DNA of 11,628 nt from Candidatus Poseidoniaceae archaeon (GTDB lineage Archaea; Thermoplasmatota; Poseidoniia; Poseidoniales; Poseidoniaceae). Both the position numbers and the translations under genes were made by a program. Every line of letters starts with the position of its first letter. The first letter of the stretch is position 1. The notes under the pieces were generated by a model. That model had not been told where the DNA came from and searched no databases. It was given only the letters and a program-made list of their open reading frames with translations. The stretch spans positions 1-11,628 of the forward strand of contig JAKMFY010000037.1 of NCBI GenBank assembly GCA_022425185.1. Direction: 5' to 3'. Positions 1 to 6,631 of this stretch are shown piece after piece.

Positions 1-825
1 ACCGCCGCCAATGCCAACAAGGAGTACAAAGAGAATGAATCCAGTACGGCCAAGGAACGGAACATCACCGAAGACGTATTCATCATCAGCTACACCATTT
101 ATGCTGACTGTTGACTCTTCAAATTCAATTTCAGTAACGAGGAAGAACAGTTGATTCACATTGAAACTTCCCGCTGTTGCGACACAGTCGTTTGTTACGC
201 CAACGTCACGATTGTTTCCACCTTGAGGGTTTTGTGCAAGGACTGGTCCATCAACAAGATAGCCTGAAATTCGAACTGCTTGATGGAATTTTCCGAGGGA
301 GGAGATTCCATCGTTGATGTTTTCACTGGCAGGGATAAGGCCGAGAACGAACCATTTCGAGTCTGAATCACCATCAACACTGTCTAAATCAACTGTGCCT
401 TGACCTGTCTTTGGTTGGACTGGCACATCCCATTCTTTCACTTCAATTCGCTCACCTGCACCAGAAAGAACATTCTTTGCATCGGTAAATGACATCTGTT
501 GAATTGCTACAGCTGCAGTCGTTGCAAATGTTAGATTATTGTTGTTGAGATCACTGTTGTGTGTCTCATAGATGATGCTTGCACTCATGTAGCCTTCAAA
601 TTTGATTTTCCCACCTTTATCTGGTCCTACTTCACCATCGAGACAGCCACGTTCGATGTATGTATCAGAGATGGTTTCATCACCGAGTTTGGAAGTAAAT
701 GTGAAGGTTCCATCACCGTTTCGTTCAACGACAATTGCATCGTCCCATTCGGGTGCTAGGGGTGCTAAACACCCTGCAAGAACGAACAGAGAAGCGAGAA
801 GTAAGCCCAGCAACCCTTGGCGCAT
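1..825 (-). CDS. Putative lipoprotein with C-terminal membrane segment, partial
   Basis: Seen: an open frame from an ATG at 825 to the window edge, 275 codons without a stop, so the C terminus is missing. Residues 1-19 form a signal peptide ending in a lipobox (LFVLAGC, Cys19), so the mature protein should be lipid-anchored outside the membrane. The following region (about 20-255) is acidic and beta-rich, with two cysteines (Cys61, Cys214) that could pair. From about residue 257 a hydrophobic stretch (FLGRTGFILFVLLVGIGGG) begins, probably a transmembrane helix that continues past the edge. An internal stretch KFHQAVRISGYLVDG is the most distinctive part, but I do not recognise the family. No Shine-Dalgarno sequence precedes the ATG; AAACTATACC lies about 16-25 nt upstream and might be a TATA element for a leaderless transcript. 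Its position downstream of the oxidase operon and tRNA gives no firm functional link. Confidence 0.8.
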   Translation of the reverse strand, partial: MRQGLLGLLLASLFVLAGCLAPLAPEWDDAIVVERNGDGTFTFTSKLGDETISDTYIERGCLDGEVGPDKGGKIKFEGYMSASIIYETHNSDLNNNNLTFATTAAVAIQQMSFTDAKNVLSGAGERIEVKEWDVPVQPKTGQGTVDLDSVDGDSDSKWFVLGLIPASENINDGISSLGKFHQAVRISGYLVDGPVLAQNPQGGNNRDVGVTNDCVATAGSFNVNQLFFLVTEIEFEESTVSINGVADDEYVFGDVPFLGRTGFILFVLLVGIGGG

Positions 826-879
826 GAAAGGTACAGAGAGGGTATAGTTTGTGAATGCTTCTCCTAAATTGGATGGAGG

Positions 880-961
880 CGCGGCGAGAGGGATTCGAAC
901 CCCCGAGTCATCAGACACCGGATTTCAAATCCGGCGCAATACCAGGCTATGCGATCGCCGC
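880..961 (-). tRNA. tRNA-Ser(UGA)
   Basis: A complete class II tRNA on the minus strand. The acceptor stem pairs GCGGCGA (5' end at 961) with TCGCCGC (3' end at 881), all seven pairs canonical. The anticodon stem CCGGA/TCCGG encloses the loop TTTGAAA, giving anticodon TGA (complement of 925-927), which reads UCA-type serine codons. The variable arm is long (GTC/GAC stem with a TGAT loop), as expected for serine, and the T arm carries GGTTCGAATCCC. Position 880 supplies a G discriminator, usual for tRNA-Ser. CCA is not encoded (CCTCC follows). No intron is seen. It lies 46 nt downstream of the SCO gene on the same strand; TTTGATAG about 22-29 nt upstream could be its own TATA-like element. Confidence 0.95.
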
Positions 962-1007
962 AATGATTTGGCCACAACTCCCCCTATCAAACTCTTTTCC
1001 CTTGAAA

Positions 1008-2537
1008 TCATTCAGATTTCGCACGAATTGAGATTGCTGCCATGGAGATCATAACCACTGACAGGAAGAGACCAACAGAAGGAATGCCTTCGGATTCGAT
1101 GTCGATCAATCCTTCTTTTTCAGCGAGTGTAACGATGTCTTCAACGAAGTCTTCTGGTAGCCACTTGTCACTTAACCAAGAAACTCTGGGCTTCTTATCT
1201 TCATCGAGAATGTAGGTGATGGTTGAATGACCAACAGTATACTCAGGTTCTTCTGAGATGATTTGCACGCAACGCAACATATCGTCTTCAGCCCATTCAT
1301 AGCCTGCATCACACATACAGTGTGCATTCTGTCCTGAGCCCATAATCCAGCCATTTCCGCTGCATTCTGTGGCTTCAATTGTTGCGAAACCAGGGGCAGG
1401 GATGTCTGTATTGTTGAAACTGCTCGGAGCCCATGCGATGGTCATTGGATCGTCCAAAAGGTCCATGCCGACTTGTGAATCCTCCCAAGTCATGTTCGTT
1501 TGATTCCAAGTATGAAGTTCCCACCACCAACTCCGATCTGCTGGAGCAGAAACGCCATTTATGCTGTCAAGGAAATGTCCATACGTGCTGTCAGAAATAT
1601 TGACATCGATTCCTGCTCCATCCAAGGCACCTTGAGTAAGGTGATATCCAGTGAAGTTCGGAATGCTCGTAGAAGCAGTCGTATTGTCAGGGAAGACGAT
1701 TTGAACGGAAGGGTCTTCACCCACAGGAGCCGTCAATAGTGATGTATTCGCTTGTGACGAAAACCATGCAAGATGTTGCTCTTCCAGAGCGTTTACTGAA
1801 TCAATACCAACAGGGGAGTCTTCCCAATTTTCACTGGATTCATTAAACAATTTCAAACTCCACCACCAACTCCAATCCGCTGGTGAATCATATCCGTTGA
1901 TGCCGTTAACCATGGTTCCAAACTGAGAATCAGATGTGTTTAAAACCCATCCTGCTTCATCAGCTGCAAGCGTTGTCAATGTCATTCCTGTTGGTAGAAA
2001 CATCAATTCCATACTGGTTCCGTTTTCATTCGTATAGATGACACTGGAATTGTGAATTTGACCATCCATATCGCTCATGTTATCATCATGAGGGTCAGTA
2101 ACAACCTCTTGGACAGCCATGCCGAACCGTGACCAAACATCAGCAAGTTCTGTACTGTTACCAGTAAGATGTGGCCATTCAACGCCATGAAGGGACATGT
2201 ATTCAGCCATGACCTCAGGCGTATCGTGTCGAGGGTCAAGGGTGATGGATACAAAGCCAACTTCGTCTTCAATTTCATCAGGAACTTGTTGCTGAACCAT
2301 CTTCAAATTTTGAGTAATGATTGGGCAAACATCGGTGCATCGAGTGAAGAAGAACGAAACGACAACGATGTCTTCTGTCATATCCGAGAATTTCATCTCT
2401 GAATTATTCTGATCTGTTAGTGTAAAGTTACCAACACTTGTTGTTGTTAACTGAAATCCATTGAATGCAGATGCTGGTACGCTTACGAGGGTGACAGATA
2501 AGAGCAAGGCTACGAGAAATAACGCTATTCGTCTCAT
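1008..2537 (-). CDS. SCO1/SenC-type copper chaperone with inserted DUF4430-like and EGF-like modules
   Basis: SCO proteins deliver copper to the CuA site of oxidase subunit II, and this gene closes the oxidase operon 9 nt after subunit IV. Residues 1-24 are a signal peptide. Residues 26-150 show the SCO/thioredoxin fold with the copper ligands Cys67 and Cys71 (CTDVC) and the family motif ITLDPRHDT (98-106). Residues 163-262 and 275-373 are two tandem DUF4430-like repeats; 391-424 is an EGF-like piece with four cysteines (392, 407, 409, 423). Residues 431-475 then resume the SCO pattern: YTVGHSTITYILDEDKK, with His437 as the expected third copper ligand, and the final helix PEDFVEDIVTLAE. His162 is a rival ligand at normal spacing from Cys71. 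A C-terminal hydrophobic tail (487-505) ends in RAKSE. At 509 residues it is over twice the usual size of about 200. Start ATG at 2537 chosen for the signal peptide; no clear SD. Confidence 0.88.
   Translation of the reverse strand: MRRIALFLVALLLSVTLVSVPASAFNGFQLTTTSVGNFTLTDQNNSEMKFSDMTEDIVVVSFFFTRCTDVCPIITQNLKMVQQQVPDEIEDEVGFVSITLDPRHDTPEVMAEYMSLHGVEWPHLTGNSTELADVWSRFGMAVQEVVTDPHDDNMSDMDGQIHNSSVIYTNENGTSMELMFLPTGMTLTTLAADEAGWVLNTSDSQFGTMVNGINGYDSPADWSWWWSLKLFNESSENWEDSPVGIDSVNALEEQHLAWFSSQANTSLLTAPVGEDPSVQIVFPDNTTASTSIPNFTGYHLTQGALDGAGIDVNISDSTYGHFLDSINGVSAPADRSWWWELHTWNQTNMTWEDSQVGMDLLDDPMTIAWAPSSFNNTDIPAPGFATIEATECSGNGWIMGSGQNAHCMCDAGYEWAEDDMLRCVQIISEEPEYTVGHSTITYILDEDKKPRVSWLSDKWLPEDFVEDIVTLAEKEGLIDIESEGIPSVGLFLSVVMISMAAISIRAKSE
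1419..2051 (-). repeat. Tandem protein-domain repeat (two DUF4430-like units) inside the SCO gene
   Basis: Two units of about 100 codons each (2051-1752 and 1715-1419) encode related domains. The first 35 residues of the units align without gaps, and both share the core pattern S(D/T)SxxG, then I(N)G, (S/A)PAD-x-SWWW, WEDSxVGxD and a closing (A)W strand. DNA similarity is visible only around the SWWW codons (CACCACCAACTCC on the plus strand, near 1525 and 1865), so the duplication is old. DUF4430 is a beta-grasp-like domain related to the transcobalamin C-terminal domain and is found in exported proteins; the assignment rests on the WW and VG-x-D motifs and is from memory of the family. Confidence 0.7.
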
Positions 2538-2546
2538 GAAATCGAC

Positions 2547-2915
2547 TCAACGTTCTGTTGCGTATTGTTCTCCCCAATCTGGAGTACACCAGCCAGGCAG
2601 TCCATTCACTCCTTCAGGGTTGGATAGACCAATACCCCAGAGCATCAACAGAACGAATAAGGTTGGGAACAATGCGACTCGAAGGTATATTTTCGGGTCA
2701 TCCCAAAGGTGCATGAAGAAAGCGCCGATACCGAATCCTTTGATGATTCCAACGACGATCAGAATTCCCCAGACAACGTACATTGAGACACGAGTGTCTG
2801 TTCCAGGATATTCTTCGAAGAAAACCGCTCCAACTTCAAACAGTGTGAAAAACATCAGGATGATGAAATTCCAGAAGTAAATGTCTTTGCCCATGATTAA
2901 TTTGTGTTCTCCCAT
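2547..2915 (-). CDS. coxD: Cytochrome c oxidase subunit IV (prokaryotic COX4 family)
   Basis: A 122-residue membrane protein with three transmembrane helices (about 13-33, 45-68 and 76-98). The second helix ends in IIKGFGIGAFFMHL (57-70), where the Lys followed by FMHL is the hallmark of the small prokaryotic oxidase subunit IV family, whose usual length is 90-120 residues. The role in the family is assembly or stability of the subunit I/III core; there are no redox ligands. The C-terminal tail (99-122) is longer than usual, with Trp and Cys (GLPGWCTPDW) likely facing outside. The start ATG at 2915 sits 5 nt after GAGGTG, which overlaps the subunit III stop codon; a second ATG at codon 8 lacks such a site. 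Intergenic gaps of 9 nt on both sides indicate one operon. Confidence 0.88.
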   Translation of the reverse strand: MGEHKLIMGKDIYFWNFIILMFFTLFEVGAVFFEEYPGTDTRVSMYVVWGILIVVGIIKGFGIGAFFMHLWDDPKIYLRVALFPTLFVLLMLWGIGLSNPEGVNGLPGWCTPDWGEQYATER

Positions 2916-2920
2916 ATTTT

Positions 2921-2926
2921 CACCTC
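2921..2926 (-). promoter_or_regulatory. Ribosome binding site of subunit IV gene
   Basis: GAGGTG on the minus strand, 5 nt before the ATG at 2915. Its GA overlaps the TGA stop of subunit III (2927-2925), so ribosomes ending subunit III sit on the site. It selects ATG 2915 over the ATG seven codons later. Confidence 0.75.
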
Positions 2927-4268
2927 AGTATAGATAGAATGCTGGGAAGATAACAACCCAAGCTAGATCGACAAAGTGCCAGTAGAGACCGAAGTACTCG
3001 ATTCCCTGTGCATTGTCTTCGTCCCATTCGACAGTATCAGCCTTGAAGATCATGTACAGCATGATCAATAATCCTGCAAAGACGTGGACACCGTGTGCCC
3101 CAGTGGAGATGTAAAAGATTGAACCTTCTTGGCTTCCGACAGTGAACCCTTCCGCAATGAGATGACTCCACTCAACCAACTTGAGTACGATGAACATAGT
3201 ACCAAGAGCGAGTGTAACAATCAGATAGTTGCGGATTGCGCTTTTCTTGTCAGGCATGAGTTTGCCCATGAAGCCAGATGGTACCTTGTAGTCATGAGAC
3301 TTCGCAATCTTCAGTGCCAAAACGATGGTGTATGAAGAGACAATCAACGCAAAGGTGTTGACGGCTCCTGGAAGTAACGTCCAGAAGTCACCAGTTCCTG
3401 CAGCACCACCAGGACGGAGGTAATCAGAAGCAGTCATCGCTAATGTTTCACCATCTTCAAGGGTACAGATTCCTTCATCATAAGCCCACTTAGTACACCA
3501 TTCGGTTCGCATACGTAGGTATGATGAAAAGAATGTAGCGAAGACCATGACTTCAGACATGAGGAAGACCCAGATACCCGCCTTACGGATGTGTTGTCCA
3601 CTGAATGGATCAGATGTTGCAATTTGCTCACCATATCCCTTGAATGGAAGGTCTTCTCTCCACCAGTTTGCAATACCGATGGTAATGATTGTCAATCCGA
3701 TCATTCCAACAGAAAGATCGGCAATGGCATCAGTACCGCTTCCGAGCATAAGTGAATGAAGTCCATCGGCAAAGTCTGGGAATCCAATAAGGAACAGCAT
3801 ACAACCGAATGCGAAGATAATCGGGGACGCAGATCCGTGATGTTCCTCATGGCCATGGTGGTCATCATGATGTTCATCATCAGGTTGTGCTGAGTTGAGA
3901 ACCCCACTTATTGTCAAGAACGCTGTAAAAATAATTGAAACAAAGAGCATTGTCAATCCTGCAACACGGTATGTGAGATAGGACAGATGGGCATCAATTT
4001 CATGGTGATGCGCAGCCTCTTTGGCGATGTATAATTCAGCAGATTCATTGTCACTTGCAATGGTACCGGCAGCAACAGCATCCTTCCAATCCTTTTCAGC
4101 ATCATGGAAATGATCTGCTTCTTCGTCCCATGTCGTCTCTTTCATCCCAGCAACAACAACGCCGAGACCGACGTATGATGCAACACCGATACCGAGAATA
4201 ATACCTGCCATGAGAAGCGCTCTCATCCAGATAGCGTTCTTCACATCGCTGTGTCCACCGCCACTCAA
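2925..4268 (-). CDS. coxC: Cytochrome c oxidase subunit III with N-terminal two-helix, His-rich extension
   Basis: The core, residues about 146-447, is a seven-helix COX III. It shows ANWWRED (200-206), the SGQHIRKAGIWVFLMSEVMVF helix with Glu239 in the conserved SE pair, STGAHGVHVFAGL (388-400) and YWHFVDLAWVVIFPAFYL at the C terminus. COX III binds no metal but supports subunit I turnover and proton uptake. Ahead of the core lie about 145 extra residues: a helix at 16-42, an acidic outer or inner loop (43-97) with HHH at 87-89, a second helix (98-124) and a loop with seven His between 133 and 144. The start is a TTG at 4268: GGAGGTG lies 5 nt upstream, and the TTG overlaps the subunit I stop (TTGA). 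The loop at 252-290, with Cys258 and Cys268, is also longer than usual. Confidence 0.93.
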   Translation of the reverse strand: MSGGGHSDVKNAIWMRALLMAGIILGIGVASYVGLGVVVAGMKETTWDEEADHFHDAEKDWKDAVAAGTIASDNESAELYIAKEAAHHHEIDAHLSYLTYRVAGLTMLFVSIIFTAFLTISGVLNSAQPDDEHHDDHHGHEEHHGSASPIIFAFGCMLFLIGFPDFADGLHSLMLGSGTDAIADLSVGMIGLTIITIGIANWWREDLPFKGYGEQIATSDPFSGQHIRKAGIWVFLMSEVMVFATFFSSYLRMRTEWCTKWAYDEGICTLEDGETLAMTASDYLRPGGAAGTGDFWTLLPGAVNTFALIVSSYTIVLALKIAKSHDYKVPSGFMGKLMPDKKSAIRNYLIVTLALGTMFIVLKLVEWSHLIAEGFTVGSQEGSIFYISTGAHGVHVFAGLLIMLYMIFKADTVEWDEDNAQGIEYFGLYWHFVDLAWVVIFPAFYLY

Positions 4269-6631
4269 GAGCTCACCTCCGCTTTTTCAGGTGTACCTTT
4301 CTTCTTTCCTTTCCATAACTTATCCTTGATGGAATCTTCAGCATCGTCGTGATGTCCGTAGATTTCATTCATGTCACGTTGTGTTGGGATAACGTGGAAG
4401 GAAGGTGTTGGTGGAGGTGAAGTGGTCGACCATTCGAGAGACCATCCGCCCCACGGGTCTTTCCCAACTTTCTCGCCATTACGGCCAGAATAAATGATGT
4501 TCCAAACGAGGAGGAGTTGGCTCAACCCGAAGATGAATGCAAAGATGGTGATTGCCATGTTGTACTCTGCAAAGCCACTCTCTACGGTGTAGGAGTGTGT
4601 TCGTCGAGGCATTCCTTGAATACCCAAGGCGTGCATTGGCCAGAAGGCAGCATTGTAGGAAGCGAATCCGATCAAGAAGTGCCAAAGCCCGAGTGTCTCG
4701 TTGAGTTTTCGTCCTGTTGCCTTAGGGTACCAGTAGTAAATTCCAGAGAACAGAGCGAAGACAGTACCGCCGATGAACACGTAGTGGAAGTGAGCAACGA
4801 CGAAGTAGGAGTCGTGGAAGTGTGTGTCAAGACCTGCAACAGGGAAGAACATTCCAGAAATACCACCGAGTGTGAAGGTGATAAGGAATCCAAGAGACCA
4901 GAGCGTGTGCGTCTTCATGACAAGAGAACCGCCCCAGAGTGTCATCAGCCAGTTGAAGATCTTCGCTCCAGTTGGAATTGCTACAGCCATGGTTGTAATC
5001 ATGAATGCAGCTCTCCAGAACGGATCCATACCCGATGTGAGCATGTGGTGTCCCCAAACAATGAATCCAACAACACCGATTCCCGCCATAGCGAAAACCA
5101 TTGATTTGTATCCAAAGATGGAACGTCGAGCACTGGTTGCCAGAACTTCCGATACGATACCGAACGCAGGAATAATCACCACGTAAACTTCAGGATGTCC
5201 GAAGAACCAGAACAGGTGCTGGAACAGAAGCGGATCCCCTCCGCTGGTAAAGAACGTCGAACCTATCGTATGGTCAAAGACGAGGAATGCAACACCGATA
5301 ATCAAAGCAGGCAGGGACATAAAGAGCATGAAAACGCTGACGAACGCAGACCATGTGAACAGGGGCATCTTCATCCAAGTGATTCCAGGAGCGCGCATCG
5401 TAAACACAGTGGTGATGAAGTTGACACCACCAAGCGTTGATGACGCACCGAGCAACATCATTCCTGAAAGGAATGCGGTCGCACCAGCGTTAGCACCGTA
5501 ATCTCCAGCATTGTTTAGTGAGGAATATGGAGGGTACATGACCCACGTAATGTCAGCACCTTCTCCGGACCAGATGCCTGAGAAAATCAATGGTGTTGAG
5601 AAGACCAAGAGCCATAATCCCATTGCGTTAATTCGAGGGAACGCCAAATCCTTTGCACCGATTTGCAGAGGGAGGACGTAGTTTAGGAAACCTGCGATCA
5701 TTGGCATAGCGCCGAGGAAAATCATGGTTGTTCCGTGTAGGGTAAAGAAGGAGTTGTATTCTTGTCGTGTCAAGAAGTCATTCTCTGGCAAAGCCAATTG
5801 GATTCTGAAGAGAAGTGCCAAGACACCACCGACGAGGAAGAAGAAGAATCCAAACAGGAAGTAGAGGATACCGACTTCTTTGTGGTCGGTTGTTGTTAGC
5901 CATGGCTTGAGGTAGCCCCAGAAGTTTCCAATGGTGAATGTTTGAGGATTGCGTCGATAGAAGACCCACATTGTCCCTAGGAGGATGATTGAGAGAGCCA
6001 ATCCAATAGCGGTCAAGAGAATGACCAATGGTGGTGCAGTTGGAGCTTGCGCTTCTGCATTTAATCCGGGGACGACAACGTTCTTTATGCTCCAATAGTC
6101 ATTTCCAGCACCATCAGGTTGAATGTCGCCAAAGGGTGTAGCGCCACCACTCGCTGCGCCACCACTTACTGCGTTTCCAATAATGGTGATTTCAGTTGTA
6201 TCGGTGTCACTTCCAGGTGCAGTGTATTCGAATTCCCAAGAACGGAATTTGTTTCCGTCTTCAGTATGTGTAAGGCCGCCATCCATTGTTTGGCTGTAGG
6301 ATTCATCAACAGTTGTGACGCTTCCGCCACCTTCGACGAGAATACGGAATCCACCTTGGACACCACTCCATCCTTGAGCAGGATCGCCGTTTCCGTACAG
6401 TGTCATCTCATCATTGACCAATGTGATTGTAAATGTGTATGTTTCACTTGCATTGAAGACTTCGGGAAGTCCTTCAACAAGAATTGTCGTTGAACCATCA
6501 TTGCCTCCAGCGTGACATGAACATCCAGCGTTTGCTCCAGACCCAATACCGCCAGGCATTGCGCTGAATTGTGGAACGATCATCAAAGAAGCGATAACGA
6601 GTCCGAGAAGTGCCATGGTGCGTCGTTGCAT
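4265..6631 (-). CDS. coxA: Cytochrome c oxidase subunit I, type A1, with exported Reeler-like N-terminal domain
   Basis: Catalytic subunit reducing O2 to water and pumping protons. The COX I core starts near residue 240 (WLTTTDHKEVG). Ligands: heme a His299 and His616, heme a3 His614, CuB His479, His528 and His529, with Tyr483 for the His-Tyr crosslink. GHPEVY contains Glu481, marking type A1; the D channel has Asp328 and Asn335, the K channel Lys557 (PTGAKIFNW). Residues 606-607 (HD) match the Mg site. Before the core are about 238 extra residues: signal peptide or helix (6-24), GCSCHAGG (36-43), a beta-rich domain (47-187) and a helix at 200-225. At 788 residues it exceeds the usual 520-600. 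The start is ATG 6631, sharing one base with the subunit II stop (TGATG) and 7 nt after GGAGGTG; an adjacent GTG at 6634 is too close to that site. The charged C-terminal tail (715-788) is cytoplasmic. Confidence 0.97.
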   Translation of the reverse strand: MQRRTMALLGLVIASLMIVPQFSAMPGGIGSGANAGCSCHAGGNDGSTTILVEGLPEVFNASETYTFTITLVNDEMTLYGNGDPAQGWSGVQGGFRILVEGGGSVTTVDESYSQTMDGGLTHTEDGNKFRSWEFEYTAPGSDTDTTEITIIGNAVSGGAASGGATPFGDIQPDGAGNDYWSIKNVVVPGLNAEAQAPTAPPLVILLTAIGLALSIILLGTMWVFYRRNPQTFTIGNFWGYLKPWLTTTDHKEVGILYFLFGFFFFLVGGVLALLFRIQLALPENDFLTRQEYNSFFTLHGTTMIFLGAMPMIAGFLNYVLPLQIGAKDLAFPRINAMGLWLLVFSTPLIFSGIWSGEGADITWVMYPPYSSLNNAGDYGANAGATAFLSGMMLLGASSTLGGVNFITTVFTMRAPGITWMKMPLFTWSAFVSVFMLFMSLPALIIGVAFLVFDHTIGSTFFTSGGDPLLFQHLFWFFGHPEVYVVIIPAFGIVSEVLATSARRSIFGYKSMVFAMAGIGVVGFIVWGHHMLTSGMDPFWRAAFMITTMAVAIPTGAKIFNWLMTLWGGSLVMKTHTLWSLGFLITFTLGGISGMFFPVAGLDTHFHDSYFVVAHFHYVFIGGTVFALFSGIYYWYPKATGRKLNETLGLWHFLIGFASYNAAFWPMHALGIQGMPRRTHSYTVESGFAEYNMAITIFAFIFGLSQLLLVWNIIYSGRNGEKVGKDPWGGWSLEWSTTSPPPTPSFHVIPTQRDMNEIYGHHDDAEDSIKDKLWKGKKKGTPEKAEVSS
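4274..4280 (-). promoter_or_regulatory. Ribosome binding site of subunit III gene, supporting a TTG start
   Basis: GGAGGTG on the minus strand, 5 nt before the TTG at 4268. It is formed by the last codons of subunit I (GCG GAG GTG), so it also encodes Ala-Glu-Val. No other in-frame start nearby has a comparable site, which is the reason for calling a TTG start. Confidence 0.8.

Noticed and set aside
4517..5104. A 195-codon plus-strand open frame across subunit I
   Set aside because: It is antisense to the well-conserved catalytic core of subunit I, its predicted product is Glu/Ser/Cys/His-rich with no motif, and it lacks a ribosome binding site.
6512..6523. CSCH in subunit I as a cytochrome c heme-binding site
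   Set aside because: Covalent heme attachment normally needs CxxCH; only one residue separates the cysteines here, so a structural or metal role, or the family's own Cys/His motif, is more likely.
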